Assembly (NCBI RefSeq): GCF_023065955.2
Contig: NW_026622874.1
Coordinates: forward strand, 6,244,001-6,308,000
DNA length: 64,000 bases
DNA from: Ursus arctos
Taxonomy: Eukaryota; Chordata; Mammalia; Carnivora; Ursidae
Direction: 5' to 3'
Part shown: piece after piece, positions 10,812-22,287 of the stretch
How positions within the stretch are numbered: the first letter of the stretch is position 1
Layout of the letters: the number at the start of each line of letters is the position of its first letter
The notes under the pieces: model-generated
The model's input: the letters and a program-made list of their open reading frames with translations, nothing else
What the model was told of the DNA's origin: nothing
Database searches by the model: none
Translations under genes and position numbers: made by a program

Positions 10812-11003
10812 GGGGCGCCTGGGTAGGGCAGTCGTGAAGCATCTGCCTTCGGCTCAGGGCGTGATCCTGGCGTTCCGGGATCGAGTCCCACATCGGGCTC
10901 CTCCGCTGGGAGCCTGCTTCTTCCTCTCCCACTCCCCTGCTGTGTTCCCTCTCTTGCTGGCTGTCTCTCTGTCACATAAATAAATAAAATCTTTAAAAAA
11001 AAA
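10812..11003 (+). mobile_element. SINEC nested in L1
   Basis: Full-length copy. Perfect 17-base TSD 'agaagatgttggttctc' at 10795-10811 and 11004-11020, the clearest insertion in the window. Confidence 0.97.
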
Positions 11004-11126
11004 AGAAGATGTTGGTTCTCTTCAAAATTACCTATAAGCTCAATGTCGTACCAATTACAGTCTCGATTAAATAAAAATCTTTTTTGGTAGAAACTGGCAG
11101 GTTGGTTAAAAAAATCCTAATGGAGA

Positions 11127-11324
11127 GGCACCTGGGTGGCTTAGTCAGTCGAGTATCCAACTCTTGTATTTCAGCTCAGGTCACGATCCCAGGGTGGTGA
11201 GATCCAGCCCGGCCTGGGTGTGGAGCCCACTTGGGATTCTCTTTCTCCTTCTTTCTCCGCCCTTCCACCAGCTGGCGTGCATACACACGCGTACTCTCTC
11301 TCTCTCCCTCAAAAAAAAAAAAAA
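11127..11324 (+). mobile_element. SINEC (older variant) nested in L1
   Basis: Head 'ggcacctgggtggcttagtcag', diverged middle, pure A14 tail at 11311-11324. Flanks 'aatcctaatgga' and 'aattagaatgga' look like a decayed TSD. Confidence 0.9.
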
Positions 11325-12352
11325 TTAGAATGGAAATGTAAAGAACTTAGAATAGCCACAACAATCTTGAAATAGAACCACTGATTTCAAGACTCCTATA
11401 AAGCTATAGGAACCAAGACAGGATGGTATTGGCATATAGGCAAATGGATCAATGGAACACAATAGAGTCCAATAGGTAATCGATTGATGCCAAGGCAATT
11501 CAATAAGGGAAGGAAAGTCTTTTCAACAAACGGTGCTAGAACCATTGGATAAATGTACAGGAAAAAATGAACCTGGTCCTCTCTCTCATAGACTTATATG
11601 TAAATGCTAACACTAGAGAGCTTCTAGAAGAAAGTTAAATGATTATTTTCATGACCTTGGAAAAGGAAATTTTTCTCAAGCAGACACATACACAAAACCA
11701 TTAAACATAAAATTAAAAATGGATTAAATTGGACATTTTTGAAATGAAAATTTTCTGCTTATTGAAAGATGCTATTAATAAAATAAAAAGACAAGTCAGA
11801 TTGTTGGAAAATATTTGCAATACATACGTTTGACAAAAGACCTATATCCCGAATATACAAAGGACTCCTACAAGCAAATAACAAGAACACAAACCACCCA
11901 GTTAAAAATGGGCAAGAGATTTGACCAGATACCTAACAAAAGAAGATATATAATTGGCTAAAAGGGCATGAAAAGATGTTCAACATCGCCAGGGAAATGC
12001 AGGTTAAAACCACAAGGAGAGACCATTTGCCACCCTCGAGAATGACTAAAATTCAGAGAGTAACAACAGCAGCTGTGATGAGGTGCCAAACGACTGGAAC
12101 TCTCATACTGGGAGGAGGGTAAAACGAAAACCTGGAAAACGTACCCACCCATCTGTCCTGTGACCCAGTCCTTCCGTTCCTAAATATTTATCCGAGAGAA
12201 AAAAACCACACTGTTCAGAACAACTCTTGAACAAGAATATTTGTAGCAGCTTTATTCATAATTGCCAAAAACCGAAAACAGCTCCAAAATCTATCATCAG
12301 AATGGATGAATAAATTGTTGTGGAATACTTAGCAATAAAAATAATGTAGTGA

Positions 12353-12466
12353 GAGGTGCCTGGCTGGCTCAGTCAGTGGAGCATGCGACTCTTGATCTCG
12401 GGGTCATGAGTTCGAGATCCGCACTGGGTGTAGAGATGACCTTAAAAAAAATAAAACCTTAAAAAA
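12353..12466 (+). mobile_element. Short SINEC form nested in L1
   Basis: 'gaggtgcctggctggctcagtcagtggagcatgcgactcttgatctcggggtcatgagttcgag' is a short tRNA-like element with A-rich tail. Flanking 'aataatgta' on both sides is a probable TSD. Confidence 0.88.
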
Positions 12467-12790
12467 CAATAATGTAATAATACCTGTGCAACAACACGAG
12501 TAAATCTCAGATGTCAGAGTGGAAGGAGCCGGACCCAAAACAGTACGTACTGTACAATTCCATGTACGTAAAGTGAAGGAATGGGTGAGGACAGTCTACG
12601 GACTAGAAACAGAGCAGTGATTTCCTGTGGGGGTGGAGCAGAACCGAAAGGGGCATTCGGGAACTTTCGGGGCATTAGAGCTGTACATTCTGTCAACGTC
12701 GTGGTTGTATGGCTGTATCCACTTACCCACATCCCCTGAACCATATATTTAATACCTGTGTTTCACTGTATATAAAACTTAATGTATGAA

Positions 12791-13791
12791 TTATAAATAT
12801 ATGCAACATATAAAAATATATATACTATATATTTATAGTTGTTACGGGCCCTCCAACATCTGAGGAAGTGCTAGTTTAAGGTACAGATCAAAAGCAAAAT
12901 AAAATACGTCTCCCTGCAATTTTTTCCCTCTTTTCTTGACCATTGTAAACATATCATACCTTAAATGAAAATACATAATGAGGATTTTTGAATGGTTTAT
13001 GTTGCCTTTCCTTTGGCCTTTTCTTCTCTGCCATCTAAGCTTAAAGAGTCTTTGCCCAGACATAAATTTGAAAAAAAATCTTTAATGTTTTCCCTTCCTA
13101 TTTCTCCTTAATCTGTCCAAACCCATGTGGAGGGGCGAATGGCTGACTGCAACAGGAGAGAGAAAAGGGCTTTCTTTTCACAGTGACGCTCCCTCCCCCG
13201 GGCCCCTTGCTTCTAGGTGTCTGCTTCTTCCCACCAAAGAGAAGAGGTGGCAGCTGTTGGCAGAGCCCTTGAGAGCGTCAGCCTCTCCACAAAGGGGCGC
13301 TTGTCCCTTTCCTGCATGTGACCATCTTTCTCTAAATGGCCTCATTTTCTGATTAATACAGCTTGAAATTAGCCTGGTTCCTTGAAATGAAAACAAAGGT
13401 ACAGTCCTGAAAATACTCAAAAAAAGACAAAACAGAAATCATCGCCTGAAAAAAAACAAAACAAAACAGGAAAATCCTCTAAACGGAATAGAAGCATCTG
13501 GTAATGCGCACGCAGTGTTACCCGTGTTCTACGAGCCACAGGGGCAGTGACCGTTGGGCAATTGGCTCTGGGCTGTGCCAGCAGACACAGGGAGCTGGGG
13601 TGCGTGCAAGCGGATGCAGGGAGAGGTGCCCTGGTCTGACTTAAGTGCCGGGCTTGGGGGCACCCACACTTTATCCTCCAGCTACAGAGCAGCTGGTCCT
13701 GGCGTTAGTTGAAAAGAACACTTGTGTCTCAGAGCCTTTTCCGAGCCCAGTCTGCGTGGTCACCACGGCCAGCAGCCAGGAAGTTACTGCT
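12791..13791. other. AT-rich spacer then single-copy DNA; nothing recognised
   Basis: 12790-12840 is nearly pure AT ('atatatatactatatattta'). 12841-13791 has no recognisable repeat or exon; frames of up to 82 codons look accidental. Confidence 0.4.
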
Positions 13792-13808
13792 GATCTTCCA
13801 TAGATCTT

Positions 13809-14000
13809 TTTTTTTTTTAAAGACTATTTATCTGACAGAGAGAGAGAGAGCACAAGCAGGGGGAGTGACAGGGAGAGGCGGAGGGAGAAGCAGACCCCCC
13901 ACTGAGCAGAGAGCCCAAAGCGGGACTCGATCCCAGGACCCCAGGATCATGACCTGAGCAGAAGGCAGACGCTTAACGGACTGAGCCCCCCAGGCACCCC
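13809..14000 (-). mobile_element. SINEC
   Basis: Minus-strand copy. Perfect 17-base TSD 'gatcttccatagatctt' at 13792-13808 and 14001-14017. Confidence 0.96.
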
Positions 14001-14394
14001 GATCTTCCATAGATCTTCGTGGCTCTCCGAGGCAGGGTTTCAGGCTGTGAGCCGGGATTATTTGGGCTTGGGGAATGTTTGAAACATCGCCTACAAGTCA
14101 TCACCAAATGGCTGTTATCCCCTTTATTCAGTCGCTCGGAAGGGCGTTGCATGGATGCCCGGATTAGAGTATTTTCTGGATTTCTTCCATTGAAGGTGTT
14201 AACAGAATCGGCGTATGGTCCACGAGGGGGACGTCAGCTAGGTTTTCTTCATGCGCGGTCGTTGGCTGTGAATGACTTTTGGCTGTTTCCAAAAATTCCA
14301 TCCACCCCCGAAAGAACAAAGATCTGCCGCCAGGGAAGATATGAAAAGAAGGTGCTGGAGTCACTGTCTCGAAGAGCTGTGTGCACCTCCACGT

Positions 14395-14496
14395 CATGGC
14401 AGTATTATTTATCTAGTCACGGCAACATCCTGAGTGTCCATCAACATACGAAAAGATAAAGATGTGGTGTATCCAACGTATATACACCAGTGGGGT

Positions 14497-14498
<2 letters not shown>
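14395..14498 (+). repeat. L1 3' fragment
   Basis: 'acggcaacatcctgagtgtccatcaacatacgaaaagataaagatgtggtgta' follows the end of L1 ORF2. It runs straight into the CA tract, a common arrangement when microsatellites grow at repeat ends. Confidence 0.6.

Positions 14499-14532
<34 letters not shown>
14499..14532. repeat. (AC)17 microsatellite
   Basis: Pure dinucleotide tract followed shortly by a (CT)8 tract at 14541-14557. Confidence 0.97.
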
Positions 14533-14534
<2 letters not shown>

Positions 14535-14557
14535 CAACTTCTCTCTCTCTCTCTCTC

Positions 14558-16088
14558 CTTCCATGCTGACTTTCATAGTAGCCTTTGTCACGCGTGTGAG
14601 GCAGGGTGCATTTTTACTTTGCAAGCTTTTATGAAAAGCCCGGTGTCTTTCCGTCACAATATCTGTTTTCTCTCGAATCCTAAGTCAGCATCTCACTATT
14701 CATCTGTGTATTTTCTTTCTCAAAATGTGCTTCCCTCTCCGATTTCAGAGTAACTGAGTTGGTATCTTCAGACGGGCGGATGATTTCGCCGGCAGAGACA
14801 TCTGCCCGCAGGGACAGTGCCTGGACTGACGGAGCCAAACTTCCCAGTTTGGCAGGTCCCCTCTTCTTGCGCCCATTCCTGAGTGTCTGCGCCGAAGCTC
14901 TGCGCTCCCCCCGAGAGGAGGGCCTTTGCAGACAGACGGCACGTGGATGGATTTACGTGTGAGAATGTCACCCGTGAGAATCTAGTGGTAGCCTTCATCT
15001 CGCTGAGAAACAACGAGAAGCCACCTTAAACTGTGCTCCTTGGTTTACTAACTGCCACGTGATTTTAGAATGCGTTGCTGTGATGTCTACTGTTTACACC
15101 CGCCGCCTGGGTTCCTGCCTGGCCCACGGGCTCAGGGCCCCCAGTCCTCAGCCCCTGAGCCTCTCTTGGGAAGCAGCTTCTCTCCCACTAGAGGGCGGCC
15201 GGCTCCTTTGTCCAGATCCCTGCTTGGCAACCCAGGGAGGCCTCTTGCTCCTGCAGGTGGAGCCAGGCCTCTGGGGTCTATATTTAGACCCTTTCTATCG
15301 GCCTTGGGTGGTCAGGCCTGGAGACCCCACTGAGTCAGGGAATACACATCCCCTCGCGGGGACCTTGGCCCTGACCCTCTCAGGGGAAGCAGGCCGCCAG
15401 GGTGAGTAAACAGACCACCCTCCCCAGCCCACGCAAGGCCCGTGGCTGAAAAGAGGTGCGCCTTTAACCTCCTTGAATTGCGAGTTCCCAAAACTAAAGT
15501 GCAGTTTTGAAATAAAAGAAAAACGGCAAGATCCCAAGGAAAGGGTTTCCACGGGCTCTGCCTTCCTCTGTGTTACTTCCTAAAAGTTGAAGGAGGTGTG
15601 CGAGGCACAGGAACCCCCCCCCCGCCTGCTCTGTTCCCTCACTCGAGGATAGCGTGGCCTCCTGGTGGCACTGGGACCACGCACGCTTTCAGAACCACCG
15701 GTGAAAAGAGCAGACGCCCAGGCCCCCCCTCGGAGGTTCCAGCTCAGGAGGCTCAGGGTGTGGCCCCAAGAATCCGTCTTTTTGGCAAACACCTCGTTTG
15801 ATTCTCAGGCAGATAATTCTTTGAGAAACTTTCCACTGGACCCCTGTCCTGCATGTCATTTGCTTAATCTGAAGGGTTCATATGTAAATTCTGTGTTCCA
15901 AGAGGGAAAGTCTCAGACCCAAGTGGCTCAAATCTTTAGTATTTCAGTGAGAGACAGAGTCTCTGGTGTAATCGTTGGCTCCAGCAGCCCCATCTCAGAT
16001 CTGGGATGTGGGGTCCCCCAGAAGCTCCCACCTCAATTCTGACTCCCTGCTTTCCACTCAGGGCCCTACTTTTTCTTTTCTTTCTTTC
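14558..16088. other. Single-copy, GC-moderate DNA without a supported gene
   Basis: Several frames of 80-125 codons exist but show no domain or consistent splice signals. A MEF2-like sequence (CTATATTTAG) lies at 15278-15287. A C10 run is at 15614-15623. Confidence 0.35.
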
Positions 16089-16260
16089 TTTCTTTTTTTT
16101 TTTAAGATTTATTGGTTTATTTGGGAGAGGGAGAATGAGTGGGAGGGGCAGAGGTAGAGAGAATCTCCAGCAGCCTCCTGACCGATCATTGAACCGGATG
16201 TGGGGCTGGATCTGAGGACCCTGAGCCGAAACCAAGAGCCGAAACCAAGAGTTAGGTGCC
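16089..16260 (-). mobile_element. SINEC, rearranged at its head
   Basis: Pyrimidine-rich tail (TTTC)n, then the minus-strand body. A 13-base unit 'gagccgaaaccaa' is tandemly duplicated (16223-16235 and 16236-16248), and most of the 'gcttaaccgactgagccaccc' head is missing before 'aggtgcc' at 16260. Confidence 0.8.
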
Positions 16261-17099
16261 CTGCTCCGCCTCCTGCGGCTGATGCTTCGTGACTGCCCCG
16301 GGGGCCTAGCAGCCTTCTAAATCGCTATCCTTTATTTCACGGAGCTCTTGGAGGAAACCTGCGCTCCTGGGACAGAAACCCCCCGATGAGTGTCTGGCTG
16401 CGCCTCTCCCTCCTGAATATCAGGGCTTCGCTCAACTCCACACGCATGCGCACACGAGCTCGTGTGCACACGCGCATCCCCCTGCCAGCGGCCCCCAGGG
16501 GAGCACCAGCTCGGGAGCATCAGCTCAGGAGCACCAACGGCAGCCATCCACGACAGTGACCACGCAGCACGGACAGGTCTGGGGTCGCAGGGAAGGGGGC
16601 TCCCGGGGTGGCCTGGCCCTAAATCAGGCAGACCACAGGGGCTCAGGATTCAGACGTTGGCCTTGCGTGCTGGGAAACTAACTTGCCCACGGCTCCGTGG
16701 TGCTGGGAGTCACCGAGGCTCACAAGAAAGCCATGCACAAAGCCATCACTTACAGTGAGAAATGAGATCGGATGCTTCCATCCCTCCAATCAACTCACCA
16801 GGCAGGCGCGGGGGCGGGGCCCTTCCTGCATAGCCACGGCTCCTAACAAGTACGGTGGGAAGTGGGATTCCGGTGTACCTAGCAGGGGTCTCCGCTTGCG
16901 TTCAGTCAGAGCGGATATTCAGCCGAAATGCCCTTCGTGATGATGTCGGTTCTTAATGGTTGCAGTCTGTTTTGATTGGTGCCTCTGCCATTTCAGTTAA
17001 ATATTCCAAACATCACCTTTAACCATAAGTACGCATACAGCTTCTAGAAGAGTCCAAATTACTAGCAGCTGGACTGATGATCATCCAGTCATTGGGCTT

Positions 17100-17200
17100 C
17101 AGGAGGCTCCACACTCTGGTTGATTACCAGCATCTAGCACATAGTAGGTGCTCAATGGCACATAGTAGGTGCTCGTGATGTTAAGCTCAGTGGAGCAACC
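17100..17200 (+). repeat. L2/MIR-like 3' end with 19-base tandem duplication
   Basis: 'agcacatagtaggtgctcaatggcacatagtaggtgctc' carries the phrase 'gcacatagtaggtgctc' twice in tandem. The single phrase is the classic end of MIR/L2 elements. Confidence 0.6.
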
Positions 17201-17344
17201 ATGCCTGGGTGGGCTCTGCCACATTTGCTGCTGTGTTTCCCTTTTCTGGGCCTCTGTGGCTAACTACTCTCCCAAATGGGACAGTCTTTGCATACAGCAG
17301 GTCCTTCCGGGAGGCACACTGTCTTTCCAGTGACCTTGGTAACT

Positions 17345-17490
17345 CAACAACTAATATTTTACAAAGCCCTCCCTACTATATGCCAGGTTTGGGGGATACC
17401 ACAGTGAATAGAACAGTCATGGTTCTGGCCCTGCTGGGGTCAAGTGTGAAGAACCGGTCAGGTATTAAACACGAGAGTGCCCCCAGGCAG
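17345..17490 (+). repeat. L2-like fragment
   Basis: 'ccctactatatgccaggtttgggggataccacagtgaatagaacagtcatggttctggccctgctgg' matches the widespread old LINE block 'cctactatgtgccaggcac...gatacagcagtgaacaaaacag'. Confidence 0.7.
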
Positions 17491-18534
17491 TGACTGAATG
17501 CTTGGGGGGGGGGAGATTGTGGGGCAGGGCGGGCGCAGTCCCAGGGGCTGGGCTGGTCAGGCCCCTGCTTGGCTCAAGGACCATGAAGTGGCTTTGCTGA
17601 GCCTTCCTGGGACCGCACAGCAGTGCAAGACACCGCCCCCTCCTTTCTCCCCCCTCCCCTGCCCTGACAACTCTCCAGCCTCCCCCAGCTCCCTCTCCCA
17701 TTTCTCTCACAGATGCTTCCCCCAAGAAAAGCCTTGCATGTTTAATCCTAACCTGCTGTCTGCTTCTGGGAGGATCTGGACTAACACGGGCTCTATCCTA
17801 ACACAAATGGTACCTCAGGTGCTTTCCATAAGGGAGATTTTATCTGGAAAAGAACAGTCTGGCTGCAGGGTGGTGTATTCGGTAGGACGGGACCAGGACC
17901 AGGGACAGGAAGGGCCATTAGGAGGCTGTCACGGTGGTCCAGGTGAGATGGCTTGGCTGTGGGGTAGCAGTGGGGATTCTAACTCTCATTGGCTATAGGG
18001 ATGTTTAGGAAGAAGACATGGTGCTTGACAGTGACTTGAAGGTGCACCATGAGGGAGGGAGAGATAAGAGGGTGAGTCTCAAGGGGGAGCAAGCTGGTGA
18101 TTGGCTGTTGTGTCCAGCTCTGCTTCGGGGAGGGGAGGGATATGGCATCTGGCCAATAGAAAGATGAGCTCTGCCATCCCCCCCACTACCTGGGTGAAAC
18201 AGCCCTCGGGAACATCCACCACCGTTGGCTTGAGTTCATGCTCACGAAACAGCCTTCTGTTTGACCACCCAGATGTCCAGAGACCAGGCAGAACCCCCCA
18301 CACTCCCTGGAAAGGAATAGGGCCAATTAAGAATGAATAAATGAATTCACTGACATTCTAGGTTATTCAACAGTGTCCTGGGTGTCTGACGATCCTGAGC
18401 CACTCTCTCCCAATCTGATCAGTTCTGCAACACTGGCATGGATGGAGGCTGGACCCTCAGCCAGAGGAACTTCGCCCTGCTCCCAAAGGTCTTTCTGGAA
18501 ACAGCCTGCTGGCCTGGTAGGATTTGTAGGGTGA

Positions 18535-18985
18535 TGAATGGCCCCCAAAGAGGTCCATATCGTAATCACCCAAACCTGTGACTCCTTACCTGACCTGGTA
18601 AAAAGGACTTTGCAGATGTGATTACATTAAGGAACTTGGGGTGGGGCAATTATCTTGGTGGGGCCCATGTGATCACAAGGGTCACTGAAGGAGAGACAAG
18701 GAGGACCAGGAGAGTGGGAGATGTACCACGCAGCCAGAGGATGGAGGGAGGTGAGAAAGGTGCCATGCACCAAGGAGGGCAGTCGGTCTCTGGAAGCCAG
18801 CAAAGATGGGGAGACAGAGTTTCCACCAGAGCCTCTGGAAGAAACACCAGCCTGCAGACCCTTGGTTTTATCCCCATGACACTGATTTCAAAACTCTGAT
18901 TGCCAGAAATATCAGATAATACACGTGTGTTGTTTTAAGCCGCTAAGTGTGTGGTAAATTGCTACAGCGGTCACGAGAAACTAAG
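18535..18985 (+). repeat. MaLR/MLT1-like LTR
   Basis: 'gaatggcccccaaagaggtccatatcgtaatc', 'ggactttgcagatgtgattacattaagg', 'ggggcccatgtgatcac' and the terminal 'tgttttaagccgctaagtgtgtggtaaattgctacagcggtcacgagaaactaag' are in the order of an MLT1-type LTR. No paired LTR or internal region seen, so probably solo. Confidence 0.8.
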
Positions 18986-19194
18986 ACCCACACCAGCTGT
19001 CTCTTCAAGAGACAACAAAGAACAGATTTCAAATGAATGGAGGAATGAGTTGTATCTAATAACATATGGATACGTTATAATACTATGTTATAATAATAAA
19101 TACATAATAAATGAATGATACATACAATGCCTATTTCCAGGCCACAGTGACTAAAATGAGGGACCGTGTAGAATGCTAGCAACTTTTCTAGAAA

Positions 19195-19500
19195 TACCTT
19201 TCCTAGTTTTAGAGACCTTCAGGCCAGAACTACATTTCCCAGGATCCCTTGCAGCTGGGGCACAGGCATGTGACCTGGGCCCCACCAATCAGACACACCT
19301 TGGTGAGAAAGCTCCCGGAGGAATTGGGGGGGGCAGGTCATAGGGTGGGGGGGCCCCCGCCCCCCCGGGTCACAGCACCTGTACTCACCCGTGGCGGGAA
19401 GATGATCTGGGTGATGTTCCAGGCTGTAGGGGCTCCAGGCCTGATTTTCTGGCCTTCCTGGAGATTCTGGAAGCCTGGCAGTCTCTTTCAGTAAATTGGT
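19195..19500 (+). repeat. LTR-like relic with G/C-run
   Basis: 'agaactacatttcccaggatcccttgcagctggggcacaggcatgtgacctgggccccaccaatcag' resembles a common old mammalian LTR segment, and 'ctggcagtctctttcagtaaat' its end. A G7-C5-G-C7 block lies at 19347-19366. Confidence 0.5.
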
Positions 19501-20713
19501 TGGCTACTTACCCTTACGGTGTGGAGCTTTTCTTTGCAATTAAGGACTCGGGCTGGCGCCTCGCCTCATGGCACAGGATGGTAAGGAGCTGTCGGTTTCC
19601 GCAGCTGGCAGGTGAAGCGTTCTGCCTTTCCAGCCGGACGGCACTGCTCCGAGGTCTAGGTGAGGGAGCTCATCCTAATTCCAGCTGCAGAACATCAGGG
19701 CAGGCCCGGAGCAGCTGGTCCTCTTTATGCCTGAAGCGGCCTTCGAGAGAGACCCCAGGCCGGGTCACGAGAGAGAGGAACACTCCAAGTGCGCCCCTCT
19801 GGGCAGGGCGGTTCCCTGGCGTGCTTTCTTCTGACACCGCAGGGGAGCTGCTGGAAACATCTCTCAGAGCCACTTGCTCTGGGGGTAGCGAGTCCCCCTG
19901 TCTGGTGTGGGGAGCAGAGCCTGAGGTGTTCCTAACTTTGCTGGGTTGGGGGGGGGGCATCAGGGTTGAGGCAGCCAGATGCCGCCACTTCCAGGAGCAC
20001 ATGCAGGGGGACACTGTCAGGGGTATGACCGATGTGCCTTCCCCTTTGGGTTGGCTTCCCATGAAGTCATCCTCCCCCTCTGGACTCTGTCAGGATCAGT
20101 CCTGGGTGTTTCAGGCCACTGACAATTTACCAGCACTTTGGAAACCTGAGGAATCGTGTGAGTGTCTCTGCGAATGAGACTTCACACTGTGCCTTCACTC
20201 CCAAGAATGCTCTGGAAGCCCTGAACAGAGAGCGTTGACCAGAAAAATAAATGTTACACAGAGGCTTTTGAGAGTTAAAAAGCATTTAAAGAGGGAGTAA
20301 CAAATAGTTAATGGACACGCAGGAAGGCCTAGGAATTTTAGCTACCATGAAATCAAACCCTCATCTTGAAATGATCCCACAGCCTCCAGGGAATGCTCTT
20401 TGTTTTCTTGGACCTTCCAAGGGGCGAGCACGGTAGTGGTTTTATATATGGCCTCACTGAAAGGATGCTAATCCCAGGAAGATTTTTTTCCCTTACAAAA
20501 TACTGTCGAGGAGAGGTTTTTCGCTATGATTGCCTAGCTCCACCCTTCAGTATTTTTATTCCTTTGGCCTAATCCAGTGTCTTTAGAAGGCTAAGCATGA
20601 ACACCTTGCCAATAATTAATAATTAATATTTAATCAATAATTTAATAATAATTAATATGTGATCAGAATTTTTCCAACATTGCTTTCGCAAAATAATTTC
20701 CCAAGAAACGAAT
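19501..20713. other. Single-copy DNA; a 225-codon frame judged accidental
   Basis: A frame open at 19500-20177 (plus) starts inside the end of the LTR-like relic, lacks recognisable domains, and contains a G10 run (19948-19957) typical of non-coding DNA. 20600-20660 is an AT-rich 'aataattaat' stretch. Confidence 0.4.
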
Positions 20714-20731
20714 CTTAACAGTCGTGCTTTA

Positions 20732-20912
20732 GGGGCACCTGGGCGGCTCAGTCGGTGAAGCGTCTGCCTTCGGCTCAGGTCATGATCTCAGGGTCCTGGG
20801 ATCGAGTTCCGCATCGGGCTCCCTGTAGTGGGGAGTCTGCTTCTCCCTCCTCCCCTCCCTGCTGCTTGTGATCTGTCTCTCTCATGCTCTCTCTCAAATA
20901 AATAAATAAATA
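20732..20912 (+). mobile_element. SINEC
   Basis: Head 'ggggcacctgggcggctcag', (AAAT)n tail. TSD approximately 'taacagt(c/t)g(t/g)g(c/t)ttta' at 20716-20731 and 20916-20931. Confidence 0.92.
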
Positions 20913-20931
20913 ATCTAACAGTTGGGTTTTA

Positions 20932-22287
20932 ATGGGGTGGGGGTGGGGGTACATGAGGACATTAACTGATAAGCCAATTACGCTTAGGGAAAATCCGGTC
21001 CGTCACAGGGAGCCCTTTCTAGGGCAAAGCTAGACTGATGTCTTGGGCACACCCTCTCTTCCTTAACGGCCTGTGTGCTTGATTCATTATACTAAGACGT
21101 TTAGCCCCAGAGAGGGTTTGGCTCGGGCCTGACCCTCCAAGTTAGAAGTTCAAGTAGAATTCTGATAGTAACTCAGATTAGCACCCATCGCAATACAGAG
21201 ATCAGTGGTCCATGGAAAACTGTGCTTTGCTGACATGCTTGTAACAAATTGCAACCATTGTAGATGCGGATACAGCGAGTTTTGCGTGAGCAATGACTTC
21301 TACTTAACACTTGTTTTCCCAAGTGCGTGTTCATTTACAGAAGCGTCCTGAAAGACAGTCTCCAGCTCTGGGCCCAACCCACCACTTGGTATATGCAGTA
21401 AACGCAGGAGACCCAGGGCCACCCTTCCCAACCGAGGGTGGGTGATGCCTCCCCGGTTCCCACGGCCATCCAACTCACTCAGGGGCGAGGATCCCGGTCC
21501 TTCCCAATCCTGAAGCACTGCATTACATTTCTGATGCGTATTCTCAGCCAGCCTCTGGACCCCTCAAGAAAAGCTAAACACTCTTCCCTCTCCTGCTCAC
21601 CCCAGGCACTCTCTTTCCTCGAAGCTGGGTCTCAGAGCCTAGCTGTCCTTGGCCCTGTCTCCACGTGCCCAGCTGAGATGCATTTGGCAGTTGGAACTGA
21701 ATGCACCCATCCTCCCAGCTCACCCCCAGGTCCTCGAAGACAACCCTTCTGGACACTCAGAACCCAAACAATGTACAAACTTTACTTGGAACCCCGGCTC
21801 TGCAGGATCCTGGCTCTTGAAGTTCTTAGGAAGTTCCTGGAGCGATTGGCAAAGGTCACCAATTTGTATTTCCCCAATGCTGGCACCCGTTTGATTCCAA
21901 GACGCTCTTACATGGAGTGACCCACACATTTTGTTGTTTGTTTCTGCTTCGAGGTGACCCCAGCTCTTCCTGCACCCCAGGAAGCAGGATGTAGTCACTC
22001 TTCAATAATCTATGAAATACCAAGAATCACCTACTCAACATTCTGCAAATGATAGCGAATGTTTTTAAGTAACAATCGCAGCAGGAGGACATGGTAATGT
22101 TAACTGTATCCTGCTTTGGAACAACAAAACATCCCCTTTAGCCCCAGGCTTCCTTTCCCTCCCCGAAGGAATTTGCTATTGTTTGTAAATAGAGTATACT
22201 CCTAGCACCAGCTTCATTTAACCATATTTCAACCTCAGCCGTAGCTGTTCTGATGTGCTGACTCGTCTTAGTAGGTCAGCTTTGATT
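20932..22287. other. No recognised gene or repeat
   Basis: Mixed composition with frames up to 160 codons on the plus strand near 21438-21920. No domain or flanking splice pattern found. Confidence 0.35.

Larger units (their letters stand above)
9570..12790 (+). mobile_element. Decayed LINE-1 (L1M-type), ORF2 reverse transcriptase region to 3' end
   Basis: Sense-strand L1 sequence. At 9580-9830 it follows the ORF2 segment around 'ccaaagggtttccttggtaaattc', 'ttcagaacacaaaggaggaagg', 'cactacaaaaaaagaaaatcacagacc'. It continues through 'cgtgaccatctcagtagatg', 'actgggaagaaggcaag', 'gaaccaagacaggatggtattgg', 'acctatatcccgaatatacaaagg', 'tgcaggttaaaaccacaag', 'gtagcagctttattcataattgcc', and a 3' UTR ending near 'gtgtttcactgtatataaaactt'. 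Frames are broken throughout, so it is inactive. Four SINEs are nested in it (9836, 10812, 11127, 12353). Transcription of this strand would need an outside promoter. Confidence 0.9.

Noticed and set aside
9570..12790. Active LINE-1 copy
   Set aside because: Truncated 5', frames broken by many indels and by four SINE insertions.
19500..20177. 225-codon plus-strand frame
   Set aside because: Starts inside an LTR-like relic, has no domain, and includes a G10 run. Coding status not supported.
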